Assembly (NCBI GenBank): GCA_002438545.1
Contig: DJPK01000008.1
Span: 1-5,893 of the forward strand
Length of the DNA stretch: 5,893 nucleotides
DNA from: Caryophanales bacterium UBA6414
GTDB taxonomy: Bacteria; Bacillota_I; Bacilli_A; RF39; UBA660
Direction: 5' to 3'
In this document: piece after piece, positions 1 through 5,820 of the stretch
Position numbering within the stretch: the stretch's first letter is position 1
How the letters are laid out: each line of letters starts with the position of its first letter
Notes under the pieces: model-generated
What the model saw: only the letters and a program-made list of their open reading frames with translations
What the model was told of the DNA's origin: nothing
The model's database searches: none
Program-made: the position numbers and the translations under genes

Positions 1-797
1 CCACTAACACTCTTAGCACCGCTATTAATATGAATAGATATTAAATACTTAGCTTTTACTTCATTAGGAATTACTGCTCTTCCTCCAGGACCATATTCAT
101 TAATTTTCTTATCACTACTAACTTTACTACTATCCCAAGTTAATCTAGCTTTGTATCCGAGACTATTTAATTTATCTAACAATAACTTAGCATATTCTAC
201 TGTAAAATCTATTTCATCGTAGCCGTTACCATACGCTCCTTCATCAGCGCCACCATGTCCAGCATCAACAACAACATCATAAATATCCTTATCTCGATTC
301 TTCTTTACAATAAAAGTCATTGTTCCATACTTATTATCAAAATTAATATCTATCTTGTTATTTATATCACTCATTGTATAATATACAGCATTATCATAAC
401 TAGTATTATTTTTAACGCTGTAATATTTATAACTAACTATACCATCTTCATCAGTATAACTAGACCTTAAGAACAGATAATATTTACCAATTCCTAAACT
501 ATCCAAATAAAAGCCATCATTAACATTATCAGAAAACTTAATAACACCATCACTATAAATATAATTAGTTTTCAAGAAAGTTTTACCATTATATAATACT
601 AACTCCATAGTATCATTCTCTGCATTAAACTTGCCTTCAATATTTAAATGAACACCATATATATAATATTTATCAACTATAACACTATCATTTTCTACTA
701 CTATCTTATCGTATGACTCATTTACTTTCATATCGTAGATAACAAAACCTGCAAATATAATTAGTAATAAAGCTAAAACAGATAAAAAGTATTTCAT
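1..797 (-). CDS. N-acetylmuramoyl-L-alanine amidase (Amidase_3 family), membrane-anchored, 3' end missing
   Basis: This zinc hydrolase should cleave the bond between N-acetylmuramic acid and L-alanine in peptidoglycan, outside the membrane. My translation gives 265 complete codons before the window edge. Residues 2-22 form a hydrophobic helix (signal anchor or signal peptide). Residues about 27-165 are a beta-rich, Asn/Tyr/Asp-rich segment that I do not recognise. The Amidase_3 domain begins near residue 173 with DVVVDAGHGG. His181, Glu195 (in GYDEID) and His256 (in ISIHINSG) match the three zinc ligands of the family. The catalytic Glu and the rest of the domain lie beyond the left edge. The ATG shares one base with the sufB stop (TAATG), and the ribosome site GGTGGTGA sits inside the last sufB codons, so translation is probably coupled. 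CwlD-like or other cell-wall amidase roles cannot be separated here. Confidence 0.9.
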   Translation of the reverse strand, partial: MKYFLSVLALLLIIFAGFVIYDMKVNESYDKIVVENDSVIVDKYYIYGVHLNIEGKFNAENDTMELVLYNGKTFLKTNYIYSDGVIKFSDNVNDGFYLDSLGIGKYYLFLRSSYTDEDGIVSYKYYSVKNNTSYDNAVYYTMSDINNKIDINFDNKYGTMTFIVKKNRDKDIYDVVVDAGHGGADEGAYGNGYDEIDFTVEYAKLLLDKLNSLGYKARLTWDSSKVSSDKKINEYGPGGRAVIPNEVKAKYLISIHINSGAKSVS

Positions 798-2107
798 TAT
801 TCACCACCAATAACTGAAGATAATAATCTATTTAACTCTACAGCATATTCCATTGGAAGTTCTTCACGAAAAGCATCAATAAATCCTAAAATAATTAACT
901 CTTTAGCTTTATCTTCATTAATACCTCTTGACATTAAATAAAATAATTTATCTTCTTCTATCTTTGAAACAGTTGCTTCATGTTCCAAACTAGAACTACC
1001 ATTTAAAACTATATTAGTAGGAACTGTATCACTCTTTGATAATTTATCTAAAAGTATTGTATCACATTTAACATTACTAACTGAGTTAACAGCATTTTTA
1101 GCAATTCTAACTGTACCACGATATGTAGCGTTACCTCCATTAGAAGCAATTGATTTAGAAATAATATTACTTTTTGTATTAGGTGACAAATGAATCATCT
1201 TAGCACCTGTATCTTGAATTTGATTACCACTAGCTGTTGCTACAGTAATACAGCTTCCTCTTGCACCTTTGCCATTCAATATACAGCATGGGTACTTCAT
1301 ATTACATTTACTACCAACATTACCATCTATCCATTCCATTAAACCATTTTCTTCAACTATCGCTCTTTTGGTAACTAAATTATATACATCATTAGACCAA
1401 TTTTGAATAGTAGTATAACGACATTTAGAATTCTTACCAACAAATATCTCTACTACCGCAGCATGAAGAGCATCTTCTGTATAAGTAGGTGCTGTACATC
1501 CCTCTATATAATGAAGTTCACTATTATCATCAACAATTATTAATGTCCTCTCAAACTGTCCCATATTTTTACTATTAATTCTAAAATAGCTTTGTAATGG
1601 TCTATCTAACTTAGTATCAGGAGGTATGTAAATAAAAGTACCACCACTCCATACTGCACCATTTAGTGCTGTAAACTTATTTTCATCATATTTAACTAAC
1701 TTATTAAAATACTTTTTAAATAACTCCGGATATTGTCTATATGCACTATCAGTATCAAGAAATATTACATGCTTATCCTCTAATTCTTTTATCATATTAT
1801 GATATATAACTTCACTATCATATTGTGCTCCAGAACCATCTAAATATTTCTTTTCTGCTTCTATTACTCCTAGATTATTAAATAATTTTCTAACCTCACA
1901 ACTAACATTATCCCAATTATTAGTAAGATTATCTTCTCTCTTTTTATAATAGTTAATACTATCAAAATCAACCTCTATCTTTGGCCCAAAATTAGGTAAA
2001 GGAAGTTCAAGAAACTTATTTAAACTATGTAGCCTAAATTCTCTCATATACTCATCTTCATTTTTAATAGTAGATATTTCCTTAACTACTTCTTTTGTTA
2101 ATTTCAT
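797..2107 (-). CDS. sufB: Fe-S cluster assembly scaffold SufB
   Basis: SufB is the core subunit of the cytosolic SufBC2D (or SufB2C2) scaffold that builds Fe-S clusters and passes them to apo-proteins. The 436-residue product aligns over its whole length with my memory of the family: an N-terminal part with EFRLHSLNKF, then GAQYDSEVIYHN, the motif AVWSGGTFIYIPP (151-163), NMGQFERTLII (181-191), EGCTAPTY (202-209), LHAAVVEI (214-221) and a C-terminal LEHEATVSKI (374-383). Cys348, His376 and Glu377 correspond to the catalytic Cys405/His433/Glu434 set of E. coli SufB. Cys204 in GCTAP is the likely persulfide entry cysteine. The second family cysteine a few residues after Cys348 is replaced by Ser, as in other SDT-type SufBs. 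It is shorter than the 465-495 residues common in the family but shows no break. It heads its own unit: good ribosome site, a -10 box, and a terminator upstream. No sufC, D, S or U is in the window. Confidence 0.96.
   Translation of the reverse strand: MKLTKEVVKEISTIKNEDEYMREFRLHSLNKFLELPLPNFGPKIEVDFDSINYYKKREDNLTNNWDNVSCEVRKLFNNLGVIEAEKKYLDGSGAQYDSEVIYHNMIKELEDKHVIFLDTDSAYRQYPELFKKYFNKLVKYDENKFTALNGAVWSGGTFIYIPPDTKLDRPLQSYFRINSKNMGQFERTLIIVDDNSELHYIEGCTAPTYTEDALHAAVVEIFVGKNSKCRYTTIQNWSNDVYNLVTKRAIVEENGLMEWIDGNVGSKCNMKYPCCILNGKGARGSCITVATASGNQIQDTGAKMIHLSPNTKSNIISKSIASNGGNATYRGTVRIAKNAVNSVSNVKCDTILLDKLSKSDTVPTNIVLNGSSSLEHEATVSKIEEDKLFYLMSRGINEDKAKELIILGFIDAFREELPMEYAVELNRLLSSVIGGE
801..808 (-). 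promoter_or_regulatory. Ribosome binding site for the amidase, inside the sufB 3' end
   Basis: GGTGGTGA on the minus strand is a near match to the anti-Shine-Dalgarno complement and lies 3 bases before the amidase ATG (797). It is made from the Gly-Gly-Glu codons that end SufB. Together with the TAATG junction it fixes the amidase start and implies reinitiation or coupled translation. Confidence 0.7.
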
Positions 2108-2114
2108 ATAAATA

Positions 2115-2123
2115 CTTCCTTTC
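2115..2123 (-). promoter_or_regulatory. Ribosome binding site of sufB
   Basis: GAAAGGAAG on the minus strand ends 7 bases before the ATG at 2107. Spacing and sequence are typical of low-GC Gram-positives and support this start over any internal Met. Confidence 0.75.
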
Positions 2124-2141
2124 TAATTAAATACATAAATT

Positions 2142-2147
2142 ATTATA
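2142..2147 (-). promoter_or_regulatory. Putative sigma-A -10 box for sufB-amidase
   Basis: A perfect TATAAT lies 34 bases upstream of the sufB ATG, just after the truB terminator. A start near 2135 would give a leader of about 28 nt that includes the ribosome site. The -35 position at 17-base spacing (2165-2170) falls in the terminator T-run and reads TTTTTT, a poor match, so the call rests on the -10 box and on context. TATAAT is easy to find by chance in DNA this AT-rich. Confidence 0.45.
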
Positions 2148-2161
2148 CAACATCCATCTAG

Positions 2162-2209
2162 AAAAAAAAAGAATTATCAAAAAACTTTCCATGGTTTCAT
2201 AATAATTCT
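2162..2209 (-). terminator. Intrinsic terminator at the end of rbfA-nrnA-truB
   Basis: On the minus strand the arm AGAATTATTATGAAAC (2209-2194) pairs with GTTTTTTGATAATTCT (2185-2170) in 15 of 16 positions, two of them G-U, with one U-U mismatch, around the 8-base loop CATGGAAA. The stem is followed directly by eight T (2169-2162). The stem is poor in GC but long. The truB stop codon TGA (2179-2177) lies inside the 3' arm, so ribosomes finishing truB would cover part of the hairpin. Confidence 0.75.
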
Positions 2210-3043
2210 ATTATCTTTACAGCATCTTTCATATATAGCAAGTTCTGTTCCGTCTTCTAATGTAAACAACACTTTATCTTCTTCTGTATATTTATCTATC
2301 CATACCCCATTTTTTATCTTAAAAGCCATATCATCATTAACTATAACTTTCTTAATATTTAAACTATCACTAATACTATATATTTTATATTTATCATTTA
2401 ATATATCTTCTATTGTATTAGCCATTTCAATATCAAATCTTCCCTGCACAGTTCTTCTTAGACTCTTCATCGTACCATAACTACCAAGTCTATATCCTAT
2501 ATCTCTAATTAAAGCTCTAACATAAGTACCTTTACTAACGACACATCTAATTTTAAATTCGTAATAATTATCAACCTTAACTACATCAGATAATAATTCT
2601 AATTCATATACATTAATATCTCTAACAGGTACTTGCACTTCTTGCCCACTTCTAGCATATTCATATAGTTTTTTACCGTTTATTTTTATTGCTGAATACA
2701 TTGGCACTTCTTGTTTACTTTCTCCTAAAAAAGAATTTAAAGCATTAATTACTTGTTCTTCAGTAATATCTACAACACTTTCTTTAGTTTTAATACCGGT
2801 AATATCTAGCATATCTGTCTCGTATCCTATAATAACATCAGCAATATATTCTTTTTTATAATCAGTAATAAGTTCACATATCTTTAGTGCTTTACCCATA
2901 CATATTACTAAAACACCTGTCGCAAGAGGATCTAAAGTACCGGTATGTCCAACTTTTCTTGTATTAAACTTCTTTGTTAAAACATTAACAACATCACGAC
3001 TAGTATATCCACTAGGTTTATCAACAGCAATAATTCCATTCAT
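2177..3043 (-). CDS. truB: tRNA pseudouridine(55) synthase TruB
   Basis: TruB converts uridine 55 in the T-loop of nearly all elongator tRNAs to pseudouridine, and also acts as a tRNA folding chaperone, in the cytoplasm. The 288-residue length is normal. It opens with GIIAVDKPSGYTS (3-15), then GHTGTLDPLATGVL (32-45), in which Asp38 is the catalytic aspartate. KEY at 64-66 gives the conserved Tyr66, and DMLDITG (77-83) follows. PMYSAIKINGKKLYEYAR (114-131) and KGTYVRALIRDIG (171-183) are the further conserved core motifs. Residues about 232-288 form the short C-terminal TruB_C/PUA-like part. The ATG overlaps the nrnA stop by one base (TAATG). A GGAG lies 13 bases upstream, rather far, so coupling to nrnA translation is likely. 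The stop TGA is followed at once by an in-frame TAA. The gene that often follows it, ribF, is absent. Confidence 0.96.
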   Translation of the reverse strand: MNGIIAVDKPSGYTSRDVVNVLTKKFNTRKVGHTGTLDPLATGVLVICMGKALKICELITDYKKEYIADVIIGYETDMLDITGIKTKESVVDITEEQVINALNSFLGESKQEVPMYSAIKINGKKLYEYARSGQEVQVPVRDINVYELELLSDVVKVDNYYEFKIRCVVSKGTYVRALIRDIGYRLGSYGTMKSLRRTVQGRFDIEMANTIEDILNDKYKIYSISDSLNIKKVIVNDDMAFKIKNGVWIDKYTEEDKVLFTLEDGTELAIYERCCKDNRIIMKPWKVF

Positions 3044-3987
3044 TAAATTAAAAACTCTCCAACTGTCTTTATTAACTTATCTCTGACATTATCTAAACTA
3101 TCATTGATTAAACATCCACTAGCGCATACATGTCCACCACCACCAAATACAGTTGCAATATCAACAGACGATACGCCAGGTATTGATCTAATAGATACTT
3201 TATAACCAAGTTCTGTTTCTCTAACAAAAACAGATACTTGTACTCCTTCAACGCTTCTACCTATCTCAACCATACCTTCATAATCACTCGTAGTAGCACC
3301 TGTTTCAACAATATCCTGATTAGTTAAATAACTAAAAGCAATTCTATTGTCGTTAAAGAACTCTAATCTATTATATACTCTCTTACGAAGTTCAAAGCTA
3401 ACTTTACTAATACTAACTAACACTTTATAATATAAGTTATGGATATCAACACCTAATGAAACTAATTTAGAACTAATATCAAATGTTCTACTATTAACAT
3501 TACTATTTAAATAACCATTAGTATCTGTAAGAATGCCTGTAAGCAAAGACTCTCCTATATCTAAAGTAATATCTATATTCATTTTACTAATTAATTCATA
3601 TATAATTTCACAACAAGATGAAGAATTACTATCAACATAATTAGCACTACCATACAAATTATTAGTCGCATGATGATCTATAACAATGGTCTTTTCTTTA
3701 TCAAATACATAACCACCAAAACTGATTCTATCAACAGAAGATGTATCAACAACTATTGCTAAATCATAGTCTTTTTGTTCTCCACTATATACTAATTCTG
3801 ATAATTTTAATAACTTAAAAAAATTAGGAAACTCCGGCATATTAACAAAAACATTCTTATCTAAAGATTTAATAGCACCTGCTAATCCTAAAGAACTACC
3901 TACTGCATCTCCATCAGGAGACACATGAGCACATATCATAATATTATTACTATTAAGTATTCTATCAATAATACTATTCATTCTCAT
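3043..3987 (-). CDS. nrnA: DHH/DHHA1 phosphoesterase, NrnA-type oligoribonuclease / pAp phosphatase
   Basis: NrnA family enzymes are Mn-dependent 5'-3' exonucleases that degrade short RNA oligonucleotides. Many also hydrolyse pAp or the linear dinucleotide products of c-di-AMP and c-di-GMP. The 314-residue protein has the N-terminal DHH domain: HVSPDGDAVGSS (21-32; ligands His21, Asp25, Asp27), VVDTSS (79-84; Asp81), IDHHATN (103-109) and TGILTDTNGY (150-159; Asp155). It also has the C-terminal DHHA1 domain with FGGGGHVCASG (281-291), which binds the substrate end. There is no membrane segment and no GGDEF domain, so it is not GdpP. It sits between rbfA and truB, its usual place in Firmicutes. 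It overlaps rbfA by 14 bases and truB by one. Two starts are possible: Met1 (3987) has a ribosome site only 3 bases away, while Met3 (3981) has it 9 bases away and may be the real start. Substrate choice among nanoRNA, pAp and pApA cannot be read from sequence. Confidence 0.92.
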   Translation of the reverse strand: MRMNSIIDRILNSNNIMICAHVSPDGDAVGSSLGLAGAIKSLDKNVFVNMPEFPNFFKLLKLSELVYSGEQKDYDLAIVVDTSSVDRISFGGYVFDKEKTIVIDHHATNNLYGSANYVDSNSSSCCEIIYELISKMNIDITLDIGESLLTGILTDTNGYLNSNVNSRTFDISSKLVSLGVDIHNLYYKVLVSISKVSFELRKRVYNRLEFFNDNRIAFSYLTNQDIVETGATTSDYEGMVEIGRSVEGVQVSVFVRETELGYKVSIRSIPGVSSVDIATVFGGGGHVCASGCLINDSLDNVRDKLIKTVGEFLI

Positions 3988-4312
3988 GAATCCTCTCTAT
4001 AATATCCTCTATCTTCTTACCATAATCAATAGATTCATCATAAACAAATATTAATTCAGGCATCTTTCTTATATCAACGCAATTACTAAGTCTACCACGA
4101 ATAAACTTATTATGTCTATTTAATGCTTTTAATACTTCATCTTTATCTTTATTTAATGTTGAAAAATAAACTTTAGCATATGATAAATCACTAGTTATTT
4201 TACAATAAGTAATACTAATAAACTTTAAATTATCATCATCTATTTCCCTATTTATAATTTTACTAATTTCTTCAACAAATGCATTACCAAGTCTTTCTAA
4301 CTTAACACTCAT
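3974..4312 (-). CDS. rbfA: 30S ribosome-binding factor RbfA
   Basis: RbfA binds the free 30S subunit near the 5' end of 16S rRNA, assists late maturation of the 16S 5' end, and matters in cold adaptation. The 112-residue product is near the lower end of family length and forms a single type II KH-like domain. Visible family features are the basic N-terminal helix (MSVKLERLGNAFVEEISKII), the central SITYCKITSDLSYAKVYFS strand-turn-strand (33-51), the RHNKFIRGRLSNCVDIRKMP helix region (66-85), and LIFVYDESIDYGKKI (87-101) near the end. It is preceded by a strong ribosome site (GAGAGGGTGAT, 4327-4317) 8 bases from the ATG when measured from GAGGG. It is the first gene of its unit. infB and nusA, its usual upstream partners, are not present, since the preceding gene is an unrelated exported protein behind a terminator. 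Confidence 0.95.
   Translation of the reverse strand: MSVKLERLGNAFVEEISKIINREIDDDNLKFISITYCKITSDLSYAKVYFSTLNKDKDEVLKALNRHNKFIRGRLSNCVDIRKMPELIFVYDESIDYGKKIEDIIERIHENE
3991..3997 (-). promoter_or_regulatory. Ribosome binding site of nrnA, inside the rbfA 3' end
   Basis: GAGAGGA on the minus strand ends 3 bases before ATG 3987 and 9 bases before ATG 3981. The second spacing is the more usual one, so initiation at Met3 (3981) is favoured, giving a 312-residue protein and an 8-base overlap with rbfA. Confidence 0.55.
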
Positions 4313-4335
4313 TTAAATCACCCTCTCATAAGTTT

Positions 4336-4341
4336 ATTATA
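4336..4341 (-). promoter_or_regulatory. Putative sigma-A -10 box for rbfA-nrnA-truB
   Basis: TATAAT on the minus strand lies 23 bases upstream of the rbfA ATG and directly after a terminator. A start near 4329 would give a leader of only about 17 nt that still holds most of the ribosome site. At 17-base spacing the -35 hexamer (4359-4364) reads TATACT, 3 of 6 to consensus, and lies inside the terminator stem. The case rests on position and the perfect -10. Confidence 0.5.
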
Positions 4342-4352
4342 CCCTATAACTT

Positions 4353-4383
4353 AAAAAAAGTATATTATTTGAATATACTTTTT
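4353..4383 (-). terminator. Intrinsic terminator after the 173-residue membrane protein gene
   Basis: Minus-strand AAAAAGTATATT (4383-4372) and AATATACTTTTT (4366-4355) form a perfect 12-bp stem with the 5-base loop CAAAT, and a T-run of seven ends at 4353. It begins 10 bases after the stop codon of the upstream gene. Read from the plus strand it also has an A/T-flanked stem, but no gene converges from that side. Confidence 0.85.
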
Positions 4384-4392
4384 AAATTTCTA

Positions 4393-4914
4393 TTATTTAC
4401 ATATCATCTCATTTATTTGATTAAATCCAACTTTAGAAGTTTCTTCTATATTTAAATCAACATCTATTGAATCAGATGAATAGTGTCCAAGATATTTATT
4501 AGCAATTGATGCAACCAAAAGTGAATTTAAATCATAGAAAGAAGCAATATTTCCTTTACCAGTTATATGATATGTAAACTCATAATATTTAAGATATTCT
4601 AAATTATTATAAGATGCAGGAATAGCCACAATAAACGGTCTATAACTTTGGTACTCATCAACTACAATAAACGATACCCCATCAGCTGCTAATGGATAAT
4701 CAATCTTACTAATCATTCTAAAAGTCCTAGTAAAAGAACAATCCGAAACATCATCATTTTTTTCTATAGAATAATTATTATCAGCAGTTTCATAACTACC
4801 ATTAGGTCTTTTAATATCATTATTATCTTGCTTATCATAAATTAAAATATAAGAAACTAAGCAAACAATAACTAATAATAATATTAATATAATTATATTT
4901 TTAATATTTTTCAT
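4393..4914 (-). CDS. Membrane-anchored extracytoplasmic protein of unknown function
   Basis: I do not recognise this 173-residue protein. Residues 1-6 are basic (MKNIKN) and residues 7-26 form one strongly hydrophobic helix with no lipobox (Val precedes Cys18), so it is a single-pass anchor with the rest outside. Residues 27-58 are polar and Asn/Asp-rich, a likely linker. Residues 59-145 look like a small beta-rich domain (SFIVVDEYQSYRPFIVAIP, 81-99, then YYEFTYHITGKGN, 110-122) followed by a helix DLNSLLVASIANKYLG (128-143). Cys59 and Cys172 are both outside the membrane and could form a disulfide. The gene starts 21 bases after the stop of the C39-like peptidase gene with only a weak ribosome site (GTGAT), and the pair ends in a terminator. 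It is therefore the second gene of a two-gene exported cassette. A role as partner, substrate or anchor of the peptidase is inference only. Confidence 0.75.
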   Translation of the reverse strand: MKNIKNIIILILLLVIVCLVSYILIYDKQDNNDIKRPNGSYETADNNYSIEKNDDVSDCSFTRTFRMISKIDYPLAADGVSFIVVDEYQSYRPFIVAIPASYNNLEYLKYYEFTYHITGKGNIASFYDLNSLLVASIANKYLGHYSSDSIDVDLNIEETSKVGFNQINEMICK

Positions 4915-4935
4915 AAACTAAATCACAATAATATA

Positions 4936-5694
4936 CTACACAGCATACACTAAAACTCCAGAATAACCTGCAGCTTTAATAATAGGTAAAGAAACCATAT
5001 TTTCACCAAATGAAGAACCGTTATTGTATCCCTTATAAGGATCAACATAATATATACTTATTGGACTATAATCATCATCAAATACAGCTTGAAGCGTATA
5101 ACCATTAATTGTAACAAAATGTCCACCAACCAAACTGTAATTATATGCAGGCATATTTTCCATTCTTATATGCATAATTGGAGGATAACCCAAATCAATA
5201 CTATCTCTTATCAAACTATAAAACTCGCTATTCGATATGTTATTTGTCCAAACATAAGTATATCTAGATATATCTAATTCAGAATTCATAGCACCAGCAA
5301 TATACCTCTGATCAGTACCAGAAGAAGTGTTTGTACCAATAAGTGAACCATAATACAGCTGTGATTTTGATGTACCCTTAACCGCATGTATTGCCTGTTT
5401 CATAGATGCAGGGCCACAATAACCATCCAATTGTTCAAAAGGAGTAACATCAATCTTATTGACAAAGTATCTATAGGCTATAAAATCAGAAGAATTAGTA
5501 ATACGATTAATATAGTCATTAGAATATGGAGTTCCATTAGAACAACTTAAATCATATATATCTGGTCTATTTAATGATTTATAAAATTGCAGGTCTTCAG
5601 TAGTTAACTCAGAACACTTTGGCATTGCACTTACAGTAGACATTTTAGCAAAAAACAAAGTAAATGCAAGTAAAAAAAATAATTTAATTTTCAT
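4936..5694 (-). CDS. Secreted C39-like (papain-fold) cysteine peptidase
   Basis: The 252-residue product has a classical signal peptide: MKIK, a hydrophobic core at 5-16, and a likely cut after VSA (residue 23). The mature part carries the Peptidase_C39-like pattern. DGYCGPASMKQAIHAV (90-105) gives the nucleophile Cys93, and Gln88 just upstream may serve the oxyanion hole. GGHFVTINGY (190-199) gives His192, and YYVDPYKGY (215-223) gives Asp218. Cys27 and Cys51 in the mature N-terminus could form a disulfide. It lacks the ABC transporter parts of bacteriocin-processing C39 proteins, so it is the stand-alone C39_2 type, of unknown substrate: cell-surface protein, peptide or gut-derived protein are all open. 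The ATG is preceded by GAAAGGA, 8 bases away. It is the first gene of a unit with the anchored 173-residue protein and has a long structured leader. Confidence 0.85.
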   Translation of the reverse strand: MKIKLFFLLAFTLFFAKMSTVSAMPKCSELTTEDLQFYKSLNRPDIYDLSCSNGTPYSNDYINRITNSSDFIAYRYFVNKIDVTPFEQLDGYCGPASMKQAIHAVKGTSKSQLYYGSLIGTNTSSGTDQRYIAGAMNSELDISRYTYVWTNNISNSEFYSLIRDSIDLGYPPIMHIRMENMPAYNYSLVGGHFVTINGYTLQAVFDDDYSPISIYYVDPYKGYNNGSSFGENMVSLPIIKAAGYSGVLVYAV

Positions 5695-5731
5695 AACTAA
5701 AATCCTTTCAATAATTATTAAAAATATGGGA

Positions 5732-5743
5732 TTATTTACTCAT
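5732..5743 (-). other. Possible three-codon leader ORF (ATG AGT AAA TAA)
   Basis: A mini-ORF encoding Met-Ser-Lys lies 38 bases upstream of the peptidase ATG and in a different frame. It is preceded at good spacing by GGAGTGAT (5753-5746), the best Shine-Dalgarno match in the leader and better than that of the peptidase gene. It may be a translated regulatory leader, the scar of a lost gene start, or chance. Confidence 0.25.
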
Positions 5744-5780
5744 ATATCACTCCATTCAAATATCTAAAAACAAACGTATA

Positions 5781-5818
5781 TAATGAAGAAATTATATCTA
5801 AATATAATATCTTCATTA
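5781..5818 (-). promoter_or_regulatory. Long stem-loop in the leader of the peptidase gene
   Basis: Minus-strand TAATGAAGATATTATAT (5818-5802), loop TTAG, and ATATAATTTCTTCATTA (5797-5781) give 16 of 17 paired positions. It is not followed by a proper T-run (TATACGTTTGTTTTT follows), so it is not an ordinary terminator. It begins near the start point expected for the promoter at 5821-5829, so it would form the extreme 5' end of the mRNA, as stabilising 5' hairpins do. A protein-binding dyad or a weak attenuator are alternatives. Confidence 0.55.
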
Positions 5819-5820
5819 CC

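Noticed and set aside
255..470. Plus-strand 71-codon ORF
   Set aside because: It lies opposite the amidase gene, whose minus-strand frame carries clear zinc-ligand motifs. Its product is an Ile/Asn-rich low-complexity string, and no ribosome site was identified.
797..2107. SufB as truncated or frameshifted because it is shorter than E. coli SufB
   Set aside because: Motifs run in order from the first to the last residues and the catalytic Cys/His/Glu are present. The length difference lies in the N-terminus and loops.
3043..3987. GdpP-type c-di-AMP phosphodiesterase
   Set aside because: GdpP has membrane helices, PAS and GGDEF domains before DHH. Here the DHH domain starts at residue 20, as in NrnA.
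4393..4914. Lipoprotein call for the 173-residue protein because of Cys18 in the hydrophobic segment
   Set aside because: The residue before Cys18 is Val and hydrophobic sequence continues for eight residues after it, which does not fit a lipobox.
5089..5277. Plus-strand 62-codon ORF
   Set aside because: It is antisense to the catalytic part of the C39-like peptidase and shows no family motif, so it is a shadow of that gene.
4936..5694. Bacteriocin-processing C39 peptidase
   Set aside because: That type is fused to an ABC transporter and acts in the cytosol. This protein has a signal peptide, no transporter parts, and no bacteriocin precursor in view.
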